From Zopfochytrium polystomum (Eukaryota; Chytridiomycota; Chytridiomycetes; Chytridiales; Chytridiaceae), in NCBI GenBank assembly GCA_025765615.1, contig JAIVFJ010000190.1, forward strand, positions 1 through 64,000: DNA of 64,000 bases, in the 5' to 3' direction. Under the pieces are notes generated by a model. That model worked only from the letters and a program-made list of their open reading frames with translations. It was not told the origin of the DNA and did no database searches. Below, piece by piece: positions 32,161 through 43,406 of this stretch. Made by a program: the position numbers and the translations under genes. Positions within the stretch are counted from its first letter, which is position 1; every line of letters begins with the position of its first letter.

Positions 32161-32760
32161 ACGCGCAGTCGTCAGCGAGTGATGTTGATTGAGTTCTCTG
32201 CCTGTTCTTTTCTTCATTTTTTGAAATTGGGGCTTTCCCCGAACATTTTTTTCTTTCGGTGATCGAGCGGACGCAGAAAATGCACAGACAGACGGATGGA
32301 GAGACAGACAGAGAGACAAAAAGCAGTCAGACCGACCACACAGTCAGACCGACAGACAGACAGACTGACAGAGGCTGCATGCAGAGAGCAGAAGACAGAA
32401 TCCTATTTCTCTTATCAAATGATGCCGTCGGACTCCCGACCAAGCTCGGCAGTGCGGCAAAAAGGAAGGATAAAAAAAAAAAAAAAAAAAAAAAGAGGAA
32501 GGAAAGGAACGAAAGGCGCCATTTGACATGGTAAATCGCACTGAAACGTTGCAACTGCATGCAGCAATACTTTGTAAGGAGCCCCCGGCCCACACACACC
32601 TTGCAAACCTCAGCCTGGGGCACCCACCAGACAGTGTACTTAACGAGAGGCAGCTCCAGGAGGAAGGATCAAATCATCAAACGTGACGCCCTTGCGCAGA
32701 AAATTATTTTCTTTTTGGGAAAGACAATGAAGGGGAAGGATAACTCGGGAGAGTGACTGC

Positions 32761-33722
32761 GAACGGGGTTGAGACTACAGTTACACTGAGGTCAGAGGAT
32801 TTACTACTTTTGTGTTTACAATTTTGTCAGCGTCTTGCCAGTGAACATGCCGACAAAAGATTTTAGGTTGGACAACATTGTGTTGCGTGTTGTGATGATC
32901 ATGTTGCAGGAGAAAACCAGTAGCTGGGAAAATTTGGAGGAGTTGCTCGGCAGTGCGGTGGTGACAAATAGTGACTCTAGGAGTTGTTTGATGCTGCACT
33001 TGATGGAGAAATGGTCCAGGATAGAAGACGTGTGTTGCACACAATGCTTGTTGCAAGCTGATTGATGGACAGAAAATTCTGAAATCAGAATAACAAGTTG
33101 GCACCGTTGAAAGTGACTGTGCGCCAAATTTCAGGCTGAGGATCAAAGTTTTGGTGGTGTTTTCCCTTGGGGAGTGTTGGAGAACGGAATAGAGAGAACT
33201 TAGAGCAATTTGGTGTCCAGCTGGGGTGACTTGTCACACAAGAAAGGACAAAATGGTGGTTGGAGGTAGGGTAGTCCAGCTTTTGGACCCCCCTTATCAA
33301 TCGCTTGTAGCTCCTGCTGTAGGTGTTGTAGCGAGGTGTGTTAGGTATTAATCGAAAGAGCAGAAGCAGGCAAATACAGTTGGGCAAGGGTGTCCTCTGA
33401 TCGCTTCTCCTTGTCGAGGCGATGTCACTCAAAGTTGAGGAAGTGTTTTCGACTTTGGATCCCAATCAAATTCCGTTGGGACAATGTAGAGAGCTCTGTG
33501 ATAGCTTTTTGGAAAGAGGAGAATCAGGGCTTTTGAATGCACTATTGCACGCCTGGATTGAATGACGGAGTAGGCTGGGAGAGGGCGTCAAAAATTTGGG
33601 CCTCCCAAACAAAATGGTTTCTAAAGTTGAGCTATGCTGATTCTGTTTGTTGGAGGTGGTAGAGAGTGTTGTTCTGAGCTAGAATCTGTGGTTGATGCAG
33701 CCAGATAGCTGGCATGCTGTTG
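32761..33722 (-). mobile_element. Probable internal sequence downstream of an inverted family-1 LTR
   Basis: On the minus strand this region follows directly after the TTTACA end of a family-1 LTR, where the leader and gag of a copia element would lie. Composition differs from the GC-rich host genes. No gag motif or intact frame could be identified, so the assignment rests on position. Confidence 0.35.
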
Positions 33723-34025
33723 TGTAAACAGTCTACTCTGAGTGAGTGAGTGGAAGGAGTGAATGAAGTGGAGATGTGTGTTTGTGGGTGGTCCTTCTCC
33801 CCAACTTGGAGAGAAAGAGAAAAACTTTGTAATGAATTATTGATACATAATGATGATATGCAGGCTGTGATGGTTGCTAGGCAAGCGTGACCAGCACAGG
33901 GTAAAAACCTCTCCTATATTATCTGCTTCAGCAGAGGAGGACGAAAACTGTTAACATTGGGTTTTTGTTCCACTTAATACTTGGAGTATTTGTCAAAAGC
34001 ATAAGCCAGCACCCAGGTCTGCATT
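33723..34025 (-). mobile_element. Truncated family-1 LTR (inverted)
   Basis: It begins TGTAAACAGTCTACTCTGAG and is collinear with the 407-bp LTR at 36709-37115 until GGTCTGCATT. There it breaks off into a T tract, so the outer about 100 bp (TGTTAGG end) is missing. Confidence 0.85.
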
Positions 34026-34393
34026 TTTTTTTTCTTTTGGCAAGGATTGCTTTCAAGTCGACAGGCATCCCCTAGTACTTTTGTATTAACATCACCCATC
34101 AAAACCCCCCCAAGCCTAAATCCTCAACCTGCTGCGCGGGCCTCGGAAAAAAAAAAGGAAAAAAAAAAAAGGAGAAGAAACAAAAAAGGCCATGTAGAGG
34201 TTTGGTGAATCCGGAGGCGAGGAGGGAAGGGAAACTGAAAGAACCTTTCGATTGATACCCAAGTTTCTCCTTTGTGGTTCCTCTCGCTAAAATTTGCCAA
34301 TAGTAAAACTGTTTGCGACTGGGTATGGGAAACGAGCATAAGGGGTGTAGAGTTCGGAAAAGAAAAAAAAAAAAAAAAAGAAAAAGCATGGCA

Positions 34394-35569
34394 TCACTTT
34401 GCCCCCTTGCGCCCTTTCTTCTTGTTGACCAGCTGCACGACAACGACGGCACGGCACATTGGGCAAAGCGCCTTTCCAGAGTCGAACCAGGCGGCAATGC
34501 ACTTTTTGTGGAAGCGGTGGGCGCACACCTCGAGGTCGACAACGGGTTCGTCACCGTCTGCAAAAGCGTCGCAGCAGACCGGGCACGTGAGGTCACCGTC
34601 TCCGCCGTTGTTCATTCCGGTGGTGTCATGGTCCTCGGCAGCGGGGGCTGCGTCGGGAGCGGAGCTGGAAGGCTCGCCGGGCTGGGCGGATGATGTAGGT
34701 GGCTGCGGGTCAGTTGTGGACGCCAAGTCGATGAAAGGTGACGGCTCTCCCAGCTCAATGTCTGTGGTGGTATCCGGAGCGGTGGCGGCGGCGGCGGATC
34801 CGGTCAGGCGCCAGGTCGGGACAGGGATGGCGAACCAGCCGACAGCCGTGCCGAATATCTTTCCCGCGACGGGGACGAACGACGCCTTGAGGGTAATTGA
34901 CGAGGCGGCCGTGTCGCGACGGGCGAGGCGCGTCCGCATTTTCCTCCGGTCGTCGTCGGACAGCACGCGGGGGGTGGTTGAGGGGTCCCTCTTGGGCCTA
35001 ATGGGGCTGGGGATACAGGGGAAGCAGAGGGCGAGGCCAGTGAGGGTGACGAAGGCGATCGGGATGATGGCAGAAGCGGCGACGACGATGCAGATGGGGA
35101 CAGAGTAGAACCATAGCAGAAAGTAGGCCACGCGGTACAGGAGCGGCGGGAGCGACAGCCAGCCACTGGGGCCAAAGGCGTCCATGTACTGCACAATGTT
35201 ATAACCAGTGGCTTCCGAGAACCAGAACCAGCCGAGGGCGGAAGAGGTCATAAAGTACGTGAGCTGGAGGAAGTTGGCGTAGAGCCAGCGCTGCTCGCGG
35301 TCCAGCAAGTAGAGGAGGATGGCGATGCAGCAGGACGTCAGGTCCATGATGGCAAACTTGCGGAGCTGGTCGGGGCTGTTCGGATTCTGGTCTGGTGGCA
35401 AGCTGGCCGGGTCTGGCCGCTCCGCCGGGAAGCGCGCGATGGCGATCGACCAGACGATGAGGAGGGTCACGGCGATGACGGGAGGATGCCTGCGATACTT
35501 GTTTGACGACTCGCTGTTGTTGTTGGAGGCATTGGCGGCATCGGCGGCATTGGTCTCGCCTTCGGGCAT
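34394..35569 (-). CDS. Membrane RING-H2 E3 ubiquitin ligase
   Basis: One exon encodes 391 residues from ATG 35569 ('MPEGETNAADA'). The longer open frame upstream translates a GA/GT microsatellite and is not credible. Hydrophobic segments lie near 29-46, 75-92, 100-119 and 143-187 ('FLLWFYSVPICIVVAASAII'). A Ser/Pro/Asp-rich linker follows. The C-terminal RING-H2 reads 'CPVCCDAF'...'VCAHRFHKKCIAAWF'...'LCPMC', with all C3H2C3 zinc ligands present. Such proteins recruit E2 enzymes to ubiquitinate membrane or neighbouring proteins. The target and compartment are unknown. The protein ends in a basic KKKGRKGAK tail. Confidence 0.82.
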   Translation of the reverse strand: MPEGETNAADAANASNNNSESSNKYRRHPPVIAVTLLIVWSIAIARFPAERPDPASLPPDQNPNSPDQLRKFAIMDLTSCCIAILLYLLDREQRWLYANFLQLTYFMTSSALGWFWFSEATGYNIVQYMDAFGPSGWLSLPPLLYRVAYFLLWFYSVPICIVVAASAIIPIAFVTLTGLALCFPCIPSPIRPKRDPSTTPRVLSDDDRRKMRTRLARRDTAASSITLKASFVPVAGKIFGTAVGWFAIPVPTWRLTGSAAAATAPDTTTDIELGEPSPFIDLASTTDPQPPTSSAQPGEPSSSAPDAAPAAEDHDTTGMNNGGDGDLTCPVCCDAFADGDEPVVDLEVCAHRFHKKCIAAWFDSGKALCPMCRAVVVVQLVNKKKGRKGAK

Positions 35570-35609
35570 CGGTTGAGACTGAGTGAGGGTGAGCGAGTGA
35601 ATGAGCGAA

Positions 35610-35613
35610 GAGA

Positions 35614-35647
<34 letters not shown>

Positions 35648-35665
35648 TGTGTGTGTGTGTGTGAT
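35610..35665. repeat. (GA)n-(GT)n microsatellite upstream of the RING gene
   Basis: GA repeats followed by GT repeats lie 45-95 bp above the RING-protein ATG, in its 5' UTR or promoter. A T tract follows at 35788-35809. Confidence 0.9.
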
Positions 35666-36063
35666 GTGTTGTTCTTGCGGGTTGACGAGATGCTGTCTAT
35701 CGAGAGTGTGTGGGATGATGGGGAGGACGACGACTGCCCGACGGGCACAGCCACAGTGTTTGGTGAGTGGCGGTGCTGTCCTTCCTTTTTTTTTTTTTTT
35801 TTTTTTTCTTCTTCTTTTTTTCTCTTTCTTTTTTGTTTCTTTCCCTTTCAATCAGATGGCCTCTCCCTCCAAGCGAGTCGGCTGTACCTTTTGCACTCTT
35901 GAAACACTACTTCAAACGAGTACTGAACGGATCGCGAACGTTCTCGGCCGTTTTGCTCGGAGAGGCAGAAACTGTGATTTATTGAGACATTAAACCAGAT
36001 GAGTAAAATGAGCCGTCGCTTCGCTCGCAAACCCTGGGCTACCAGCAACCTCCGCTCCACACC

Positions 36064-36064
<1 letters not shown>

Positions 36065-36118
<54 letters not shown>

Positions 36119-36145
36119 ACACGCACACGAACACACACACACTCA
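36065..36145. repeat. (CA)n microsatellite
   Basis: A near-perfect CA run of about 50 bp is followed by interrupted CA units. No gene overlaps it. Confidence 0.9.
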
Positions 36146-36708
36146 CACGACCACGTGACCATCTCGAAAAGGTTGCCTTCGGAACGTGTGTTCCCCAACG
36201 CTCGTCTCCTGCGAGCAGAAACTACGAAGTTTGAAGTTCAGAAAGAAAACAAAGGACACAATTTTTGTAATTGGCACAGCACGACCGTCTGCTCGCAGGG
36301 GGTGTGGCAGGCGGGCAGGGCCTTAGTTCAAGAGGCGAAACCGGAGAGGTTGCCCCACCGGGAGGCTCAAGTAATAAATCGTGGGATGCGCTAAAACGCG
36401 AGGAAGGCCGGATGGGAGACTTATTTCTCACTCACAACAACGAGACGTGGCGAGCTGCGTGTCGACTTGCCTGGAATGCATTCCCCATGGATCTCCGTCG
36501 CTGCATTGTTGAGGCCTTCCCTGCCTGTGTCCACGACTGGTTGGAGCCTGGCCTGGCCTGGCTATTGCTGACTCCCGCTGATAAGCCGAAGTGATGGAGA
36601 CTTGATTCTGTTTCCTTTGTTCCCAGTTGCGTCATTTGTTTCCATATCTCCGTTATGCTACCGGTGTGCTAAGCATCCTCAAGGCTGAGATCTCTGTGAT
36701 TGGCAAGC

Positions 36709-37115
36709 TGTAAACAGTCTACTCTGAGTGAGTGAGTGGAAGGAGTGAATGAAGTGGAGATGTGTGTGGGTGGTCCTTCTCCCCAACTTGGAGAGCAAAA
36801 GAAAAACTCTGTTATGAATTATTGATACATAATGATTATATGCACGCTGTGATGGTTGCTAGGCAAGCGTGACTGGCACAGGGTGAAAACCTCTCCTATA
36901 TTATCTGCTTGAACAGAGGAGGAGGAAAACTGTTGACACTGGGTTTCTGTTCCACTTAATACTTGGAGTATTTGTCATCAGCACAAGCCAGCGCCCAGGT
37001 CTGCATTGGCAGTGGCTCTCCCTCCCATGGTATCATGAGAACAATAACTGACAGTCACAATAGGTTCGGGTCCGTCTTGTGCCTCTTGCTGCTAACCAGT
37101 CAGTTCCGCCTAACA
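36709..37115 (-). mobile_element. Full-length solo LTR, family 1 (inverted)
   Basis: This 407-bp copy runs from TGTAAACAGTC to GCCTAACA and is the reverse complement of the LTR at 3186-3592. No copia internal sequence adjoins either end, so it is a solo LTR. Only AGC is shared at the two edges, so no convincing 5-bp target duplication remains. Confidence 0.88.
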
Positions 37116-37139
37116 AGCTCTTCAAGTTCTACTCAGGTC

Positions 37140-37393
37140 GATACCTAGACATATCCATCCAGGCCCTACTTAGTGAAAGTGGGGCCACTATCAAGTCCAT
37201 TAATGAGTCCATTTTGTGTCTCCTTAATCGTTTTCTTTTGTCAATTTTATTGTTTTTGTTATGGTTTTCATTCACTACTGAGTCCACACATATGGACTCA
37301 TATGAGGCCAAGTCTAATTGTTTTTTTTTGTCAATTTTTTCATTTTGTTATTGTTTTCCACAAGGGCCAAAAAAGCTAAGTGACCACCAACAC
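37140..37393 (+). repeat. R3 repeat, copy A (interrupted by a solo LTR)
   Basis: It starts CCTAGACATATCCATCC and contains the diagnostic TTTTGTCAATTTTATTG and TTTCATTTTGTTATTGTTTTCC blocks shared with copies at 39403 and 46686. The family-2 solo LTR inserted at 37394, within the GACCACC...CACTTTG block that is continuous in copy C. Confidence 0.8.
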
Positions 37394-37751
37394 TGTCAGG
37401 AACATGGCAGGACAAGGCAAGGCAAGGTAGAGAAGGAACTGAGAGGAGTGATGATTGTTTTGGAAACAATTATTCACTTGAGGGATGGGACAGGTCCCCC
37501 ATCCCCCTTTTATACCTTTTGAGAGTGTTCCTTGTCAAGACTCCAAGAAAGTTCCAGAAAGAGCAATTAGTAATACAATGATACCAATGATACCAATGAC
37601 AACAAGACAAGTCAGGAAAGCAAAGAAGGTTCCAGAAGGTTCCACAAGGTTCCATGAAGGAATGTTCTAGAAGGTTCCAGAAGGTTCCAGAAGGTTCCAT
37701 GAAGGAATGTTCTAGAAGGTTCCAGAGGTTTCCAGAGGGTGATTCATAACA
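37394..37751 (-). mobile_element. Solo LTR, family 2, with expanded heat-shock-element array
   Basis: It is the same family as 71-376 but about 52 bp longer. It is flanked by AACAC (37389-37393) and AACAC (37752-37756), a perfect 5-bp target duplication. The minus-strand TATAAAA box is at 37508-37514. The pentamer array (about 37624-37723) has been partly duplicated and now contains an uninterrupted block of seven alternating pentamers at 37664-37698. Confidence 0.9.
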
Positions 37752-38900
37752 AACACTTTGCGCTGTCGCAGTTGTCAGCGCTGCTCACGCCAGCACCCTC
37801 GGCAACACAGCCGCCGGACAAGGGCGCAGCGGCGGCTCCTTTGGGGGACTGCCACCACCACGCAACCCGCCCGATGCCGTTTTTGCCGCACCCCGAGCCG
37901 CCGCTCATCCTGCACCGTTGGACTCACCAGCCTCGAGGCAGGGGTGGCAGCTACAGCAGGAGCAACGGCGCCAGCAGCTGCAGCAGTGCCAGTGGCAGCA
38001 GCAAGACCGCCGACGCGGCCTACATGTCCGAGCTAGCGTGCTTTAACGCCACCGCCTTCACAGCGACACCACGCCTCCCTTGACGATTGACGATGGCGCA
38101 GCTGCGCGGAAAGGTGCGGTGCGTGGCTGGGGTGCTGTGCGTGAGTGTCGCGGTGCGGGCCCAACTGCAACGGGGGCGACGGGGAGGTGGAATTGAGCGT
38201 GCTGTGTGAGTTCCAGGACGGCAACCTGCGTGGGTGGACGGTGCGGGTCGGGCGATCGAATACTTCCTCGTCCACTTCCTTTGGTTATGACGGCGGCGGC
38301 ACGGGTGCGTTGTCCTTCACCGCCGCGCAAACCGAACTCCTCTCCTCCCTCGGCGACTGGATCCACTGCGTCGACGCCGGGTTCGACGGCGTCGGCCTGC
38401 AGGGTCCGCACCACTGCTGGCTGCGACGGATGCGGTGCTGGCGGGTGTGGCTGTGGGGCCGGCGGCGCGCGGTGCTTAGGCGGTCGGTTGCGGCGGGCGG
38501 GGCTAGCGGCAGCGGCTTCGGTGGTAGTGGTGGGGGTGGGGGGGGTGACGGCACGGTGGGTGGTGCGGCGGCGATGGGCAGCAGGGAGGGCGGGGAGGGG
38601 GGGGCCGGTGGTGGTGGTGGTGGAAACTGGTTGTCAGAATCCCCTGTCCTTTGACAGAAAGTGGCAGAGCGTCAGAAAGAGCTCAACGAGGATGGATGTG
38701 ATGGACAGAGCTAGGACAGACTATTGGCAAAAAAAATCCATCAATGTAGGCACTCATATACAAATGAAGTGGACTTAGTAATGCACTGTCTGCGCTTAGC
38801 TCAAAAAGGGGTGGAACAAATACAGTAGTGCACATGCGAGGCCGAGCACTAAGTGGTCAGGTCTCAAATCCCTGGCTCTTTAGCCTTCTTTGGACCACAT
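37752..38900. other. GC-rich stretch with unassigned reading frames
   Basis: From 37757 to about 38650 the sequence returns to host-like GC-rich composition, with Gly-, Gln- and Pro-rich frames, for example around 'ELSVLCEFQDGNLRGW' near 38175-38230. No frame stays open with a recognisable family. It could be an eroded exon set. A tRNA B-box-like GGTCTCAAATCCC occurs near 38858-38870. Confidence 0.35.
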
Positions 38901-38918
38901 GAGTGAGACATGCGTAGG

Positions 38919-39090
38919 GAGAATGATTTGAAATCTTCAGAAGCATTTCAAATCAACCAACATCTGTCCAGAGGTCTGTGTGCAGTGACCAGTCTTCCCA
39001 CAGAGGGAAGATGACTTGAAATCATCAGGGCATTTCAAATCAACCAGTGGGTGTCCAGAGGCCTGGACAGAGATCTCTGCACAGCAGACA
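38919..39090. repeat. Duplicated hairpin unit
   Basis: Two units about 90 bp apart each contain an inverted repeat: GATTTGAAAT...ATTTCAAATC (about 38928-38956) and ACTTGAAAT...ATTTCAAATC (about 39013-39040). Both are followed by CAACC...GTCCAGAGG. A further pair of about 57-bp direct repeats (GTCAGCTGA...CCAGTTCAAC-like) follows at about 39115-39230. Confidence 0.7.
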
Positions 39091-39402
39091 AATGGTGTTG
39101 CACACAGAGACACAAGTCAGCTGACCTGGAGCTGCTGTGAGCTGCCCTGGTTCAACATTAGTTCAGAAAAAAGTCAGCTGAACTGGGGTAGCTGTGAACT
39201 GCCCCAGTTCAACATTTCTCTGAACCCATTGAGTGTGATTCTAATCGTATTGTCCTTGCTGGCGAAGCTTAGGAAAGCTAAGCTAGAATCACCGCTGACT
39301 TAACCCTTTTTGTTGGATTCAGATTAGGCCTTTCAGCTTACCTGACTTAGTGTAAGTCGCATCGGTGCCAGCGACGAGGCTGCCATCGACATAGGAAGCT
39401 GG

Positions 39403-39975
39403 CTTCCTAGACATATCCATCCGGTGGATCTGCAGCCAATTAGTGAATGTGAAGCCCCACAGGGTCCCCGCACTGGGTCCCTCACTGGGTCCGTCCACAG
39501 AATTGTCTGGTTTAATTGTTTTTTTTTGTCAATTTTATCCCTTTGTTATAGTTTTTTTGGTCCCCACACGCGTCCAATTTAAAACAATAACAAAATGAAA
39601 AAATTGACAGGGTTCGTCTTTTGTCAATTATTTCATTTTGTTATTGTTTTCCAACAGGGCCAAAAAAAACTAAGTCCACAGGGACCACGTACTCTTTGAG
39701 CTTTCCCACCAGCACAAAGACGACGAGAGACGACGAAATACGATGTTCTAATTGTCACCTTGCTAATCTAGAATTGCAAGAGAATTCCGAATCTGCTGAA
39801 AAAAAGTGCAGGTCGATTAGTGATTAGTGGGGGATATTGTGGTTTTTCAGAAAACTCCAGATCCAAAAAGCTTTCCCACTCAGGAAATCTTTTGCTGGAG
39901 GCTGTACACAGCCATTTTGGCACCAGAATTGTGTTCTACGCATGTGTCTTGCTTACCCGGCCTACCCTTACATCC
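39403..39975 (+). repeat. R3 repeat, copy B (longest, diverged)
   Basis: It begins CCTAGACATATCCATCC and shares the TTTTGTCAATTTTAT, CATTTTGTTATTGTTTTCC, CACAAAGACGACG and GAATTCCGAATCTGC blocks with copy C. It carries an extra inverted segment in the middle (AAAACAATAACAAAATGAAAAAATTGACA) that is antisense to the repeat's own body. Confidence 0.75.
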
Positions 39976-41823
39976 TGGGCTTGGGTCTGTACAAGGTAAA
40001 CTCAACCGCAAAGGATTTTCGAATTTTTTTTTTTTCGATCCTCACTTAGAAATTTTCTCTGGAACGGTGGTAAACAGCAGTGGGAGTACGCTAAAGGTGT
40101 TTATCAGTCAAAAGTACATTAGAAAGGTGCTAAAACTGAGGTTCAGGCGCAGATTTCTCTTAAGTAAACCTTGTGGGCCAAGGCTGGCAAGACAGTCAAG
40201 ATGATTTGGGACATCATGGCCGGGTCACGGGTGTTGGCGTCTCATGCCTGGCGTGCGATGTGGCGTTCACTATTCTCGTTGAAGTGTCCAGAAACAGCCT
40301 TCTGTCGTTACTACTTGTGGTTGGTGCAATTTCTTGTAAAATAGTTGAGCAAGTCAAATGTTTTGGTGAAAATGAGAACCGCACCTGCCTTCTTGCAAAC
40401 TGACTGACACCTTGCTTTTGCTTCAGTGTTTGGTTTTGACCTCCTTGCTTGCTTTTTGTGTTCCAGATTATCTGAATCGCAGTGGAGAAGTAATAATGAC
40501 CAGCCAGGGTCAGAATGGGAGTCTCGTCCTGTGCTATGCTGTGAGGAAACTGTCGAAGACGACAGACTACTGAAAGGACGCTGACAAATAGCGCTGTGGA
40601 ATTGTCCGTATGTCGTTGTTTGTGCCAGGCATTGACCTGAATTGAAGCTTCTTCAACGAGGTGGTACGACCCCTCATCGAGACAGGCTATCCAGGCCTGC
40701 GCTATGGAGTCGCGCTGATCAGAGCTTCTTCTTCCTTTGCAACATCCCCCTCCTTCCGTCGCTTCAGCATATTTTTGATCTGCTCCTCTTTCACAGCATC
40801 TATATACTGCAATCCAGAGATTCAGGACAATACCCATATGCGCTTTGTGCACCGCACAATCTCTGTTGGTCACTCCCCTCGCCTCAATCGATGTTTTTCA
40901 TCCCCCTCTTCCTCGCCCTCTTCAGCACGCGATGTGGTATTCAGACAGATCTTGCAACCAGTGACAGCGATGAGGGTGTGGGTAGTTGCGAGCAGTCTCG
41001 TTTGCTCTGTTTGTGCCATTCTCCTTGGCCCAACAACATGCTATAAATAAGCTGGAGCAGATTGAGTTATTGATTTTTCCTTCTGTCTCTGTCTGTCTGC
41101 CATTGTCGTTGCCTGTCAAACCCGCATTGTGCGCTCCCCCTTGCCATGAAGGCAGCTTCCGCCACCAGCCCTGTTGACGCCTCCTCACTCGCCCCCTCAC
41201 CAGATTTACTGTTGATTCCATCTCCACTCACACAGGCGGAAAAGCCTCTCACAGCATTTACCATCACCCCCCCCATCTCCTCAGAAAGATACAGCTAGCT
41301 GAAATCCGATCGCTCCAAAGCTGGAGCAAATATATTTTTAAAGGTCAGTGAGTCTTTGTTTTATTTCCCTCACTTGACGGCAGTCATATCAGCAAAAGAG
41401 TGGGCTTGTTGGTGGGGCTGTGGGATCCCCACCGCCATCAGCTGCGCACAAGGTCCAGACTGCAAGGTGGGAACGCAGGCAGAAGCAAGCCTCGAGGGGC
41501 AGGAGGTCGTCAACTGCCGCGTATGTGAGTGGAGCTGACGTTGTTGTCATCGGTGGGGGCGGGACGGTGGGGAGGAGACGCCGGGCAGATGGTTCAGGCC
41601 TCGTTAAGCAAAGAGCCTAACTCCGCTAACCCCCCACCCAAGCCAGGCACTCTGCGGCCGCCCGTGCAAGGGCAACACCACCAGCGCCTGTCCTGCTGGA
41701 GCCCAATGCTGCGTCACGCGGTGCAAGCACTGATATCAGCCTCCTCCTCTCAGAATTTTTTTTCGAGGAAAGAGTCAATTAATGGGAAGGAGACAGGGTC
41801 ATATGAGTAAATTTTTTCCTTGC

Positions 41824-41854
<31 letters not shown>

Positions 41855-42770
41855 CTTCGTTTGGGAAGCAATGAAGGTGGGTTCTCCTCAAGTGTGTCTG
41901 GGGTGCGATGAGGCGTCTGCAATCAAAGAAGATGGGAATCTTGGCCCTTGTACCGTCAGTCACAGTCACGGTTGAGAGCGTGCGGTGAGCTGCAGCAGCG
42001 GCCTGGGGCCAAGGGCAACCACCATGACTACAGCAGAGCTGTTGGTTGCGGAGGTCTGGCGGTTGCAAGTATGGATGGGCAGGCGCTTCATGCTGCGACT
42101 GGGACCCAGATTGACTGCACAGGCGTGATGATGGTGCTGTCACCAGCCGAGGGTTACAGTGGCGATAATGATGCTACCAGAGGGGAAAGCAGCAGTCGCA
42201 GCAGCTGCTTGCTCGTTGCGCGGATCCAGCGTGTGCGGCGGTACTTTCTTCCCATCCTGGCCCCTCCACCACCCGTGCTCAATGACAACGCCGACACATC
42301 ACACGTATCAGTTGAGGTTGCACACTAGGCAACATCAGTCATGTGCTTCCTGCACCACAGTGTGGAGTCGGATGGTCACACTCGTTGATTTGGATGTGCA
42401 GTACCCAAGCCCCGCAAACCACATTGCCACCACCACTGCCTCCATGGTGGCCATGCACTGCGCCCCATCCAAGAAGCTAACACGGCGCCGTTTCCAAGAC
42501 CCCACCACCTCTTCCCGCCCACAGCTGCACTCACCCAGCATCAGCTCCGTGCCGCACAGATGCTGCAGGTGGTCAAGCGGCACCTGCTGCACCTGGGCGA
42601 TGGTTGCTGCAAGTCTGGGCAAGACAGTCCTGATCTCCGCAGTCAATGAGCGCAACGACGCAGAGGAACAGTGGGTGGTGATTTCACTCGGTTGATCTGA
42701 GACTGTGTGGCGGCAGCTGGTCTTGCTAGTCCCAGGGGCGATCTGTCCAACCGGCGGCCGAGCACCAAAT
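39976..42770. other. No recognisable gene
   Basis: This stretch is moderately AT-rich at first and becomes GC-rich after about 41.4 kb. It contains a long T tract at 41826-41854. Short frames on both strands show no conserved family. The last part may be an eroded fungal gene continuing into 42771. Confidence 0.4.
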
Positions 42771-43060
42771 CGCGCCGACGGGCCACGACAGCTGGTTCGC
42801 GGTGTTTGTCGAGCTGCTGGACATCCACCTCGAGATTGTGAAGCTGTGCGTGCAGCTGAGCGAGCCGAAATCGTCTGGGACCGGCGGAAGCGGCAGTGGG
42901 GGCGAGGCGCTGCTTCTGAAGGTGCGCATCGCGGAGAGCAGGCTGGTCGAGTGGCGGCTGCACCTGCCCGCGCACATGGCGATCCACCCGGACGGCGGGG
43001 CTGCGATCGTCGCGGAGCGCGCCGCTGCGGGCGGCGGCAGGAACTTGCAGCACAAGCTGT
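42771..43060 (+). pseudogene. Possible fragment of a fungal-specific transcription factor
   Basis: The frame reads 'WFAVFVELLDIHLEIVKLCVQ', interrupted by a Gly/Ser linker, then 'LLLKVRIAESRLVEWRLHLP'. Helical pairs ending in 'L..W...LP' recall the middle homology region of fungal Zn2Cys6 regulators. No zinc cluster, start or splice context was found. This is a weak resemblance and another helical protein is possible. Confidence 0.25.
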
Positions 43061-43406
43061 GCTCGTGGAGCAGCCGAGCCTTGCCTCCAGGTTGCTGCTT
43101 GTGCATCACCTTGGCGCGCTCCCACACAATCTCCGTCTGCCCCGCATCTACCCCTGCATCGGGGTTAACTTATGATGTACCCCTCCCGAGCCAATTTCAT
43201 GCATACAAGCCCAACAAAGCGTACTTACCAAACCGTTTGAATGTGCTACACAGAAACGGAACTGTGTGCGAGTTTTTTACAAAGATGGGAGTAAAGCAAA
43301 TTGAGACGTCGATCTGGAAGTGGGGGTAGGTGTTTATGAGGATTTATTGTGATAACTTTTAATCCCCAAAAAAGAATTTGTTTGTGGCTGTTGTTTTGTG
43401 TTCTCT

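Noticed and set aside
32282..32370. CAGA arrays here and at 17893-17922 considered as CRISPR-like repeats
   Set aside because: Plain tetranucleotide microsatellites with no spacers, in a eukaryotic genome.
34394..35851. Longer version of the RING protein with a Lys- and Ser/Leu-rich N-terminus
   Set aside because: The extra residues are a translated T tract and GA/GT microsatellite; ATG 35569 gives a normal protein.
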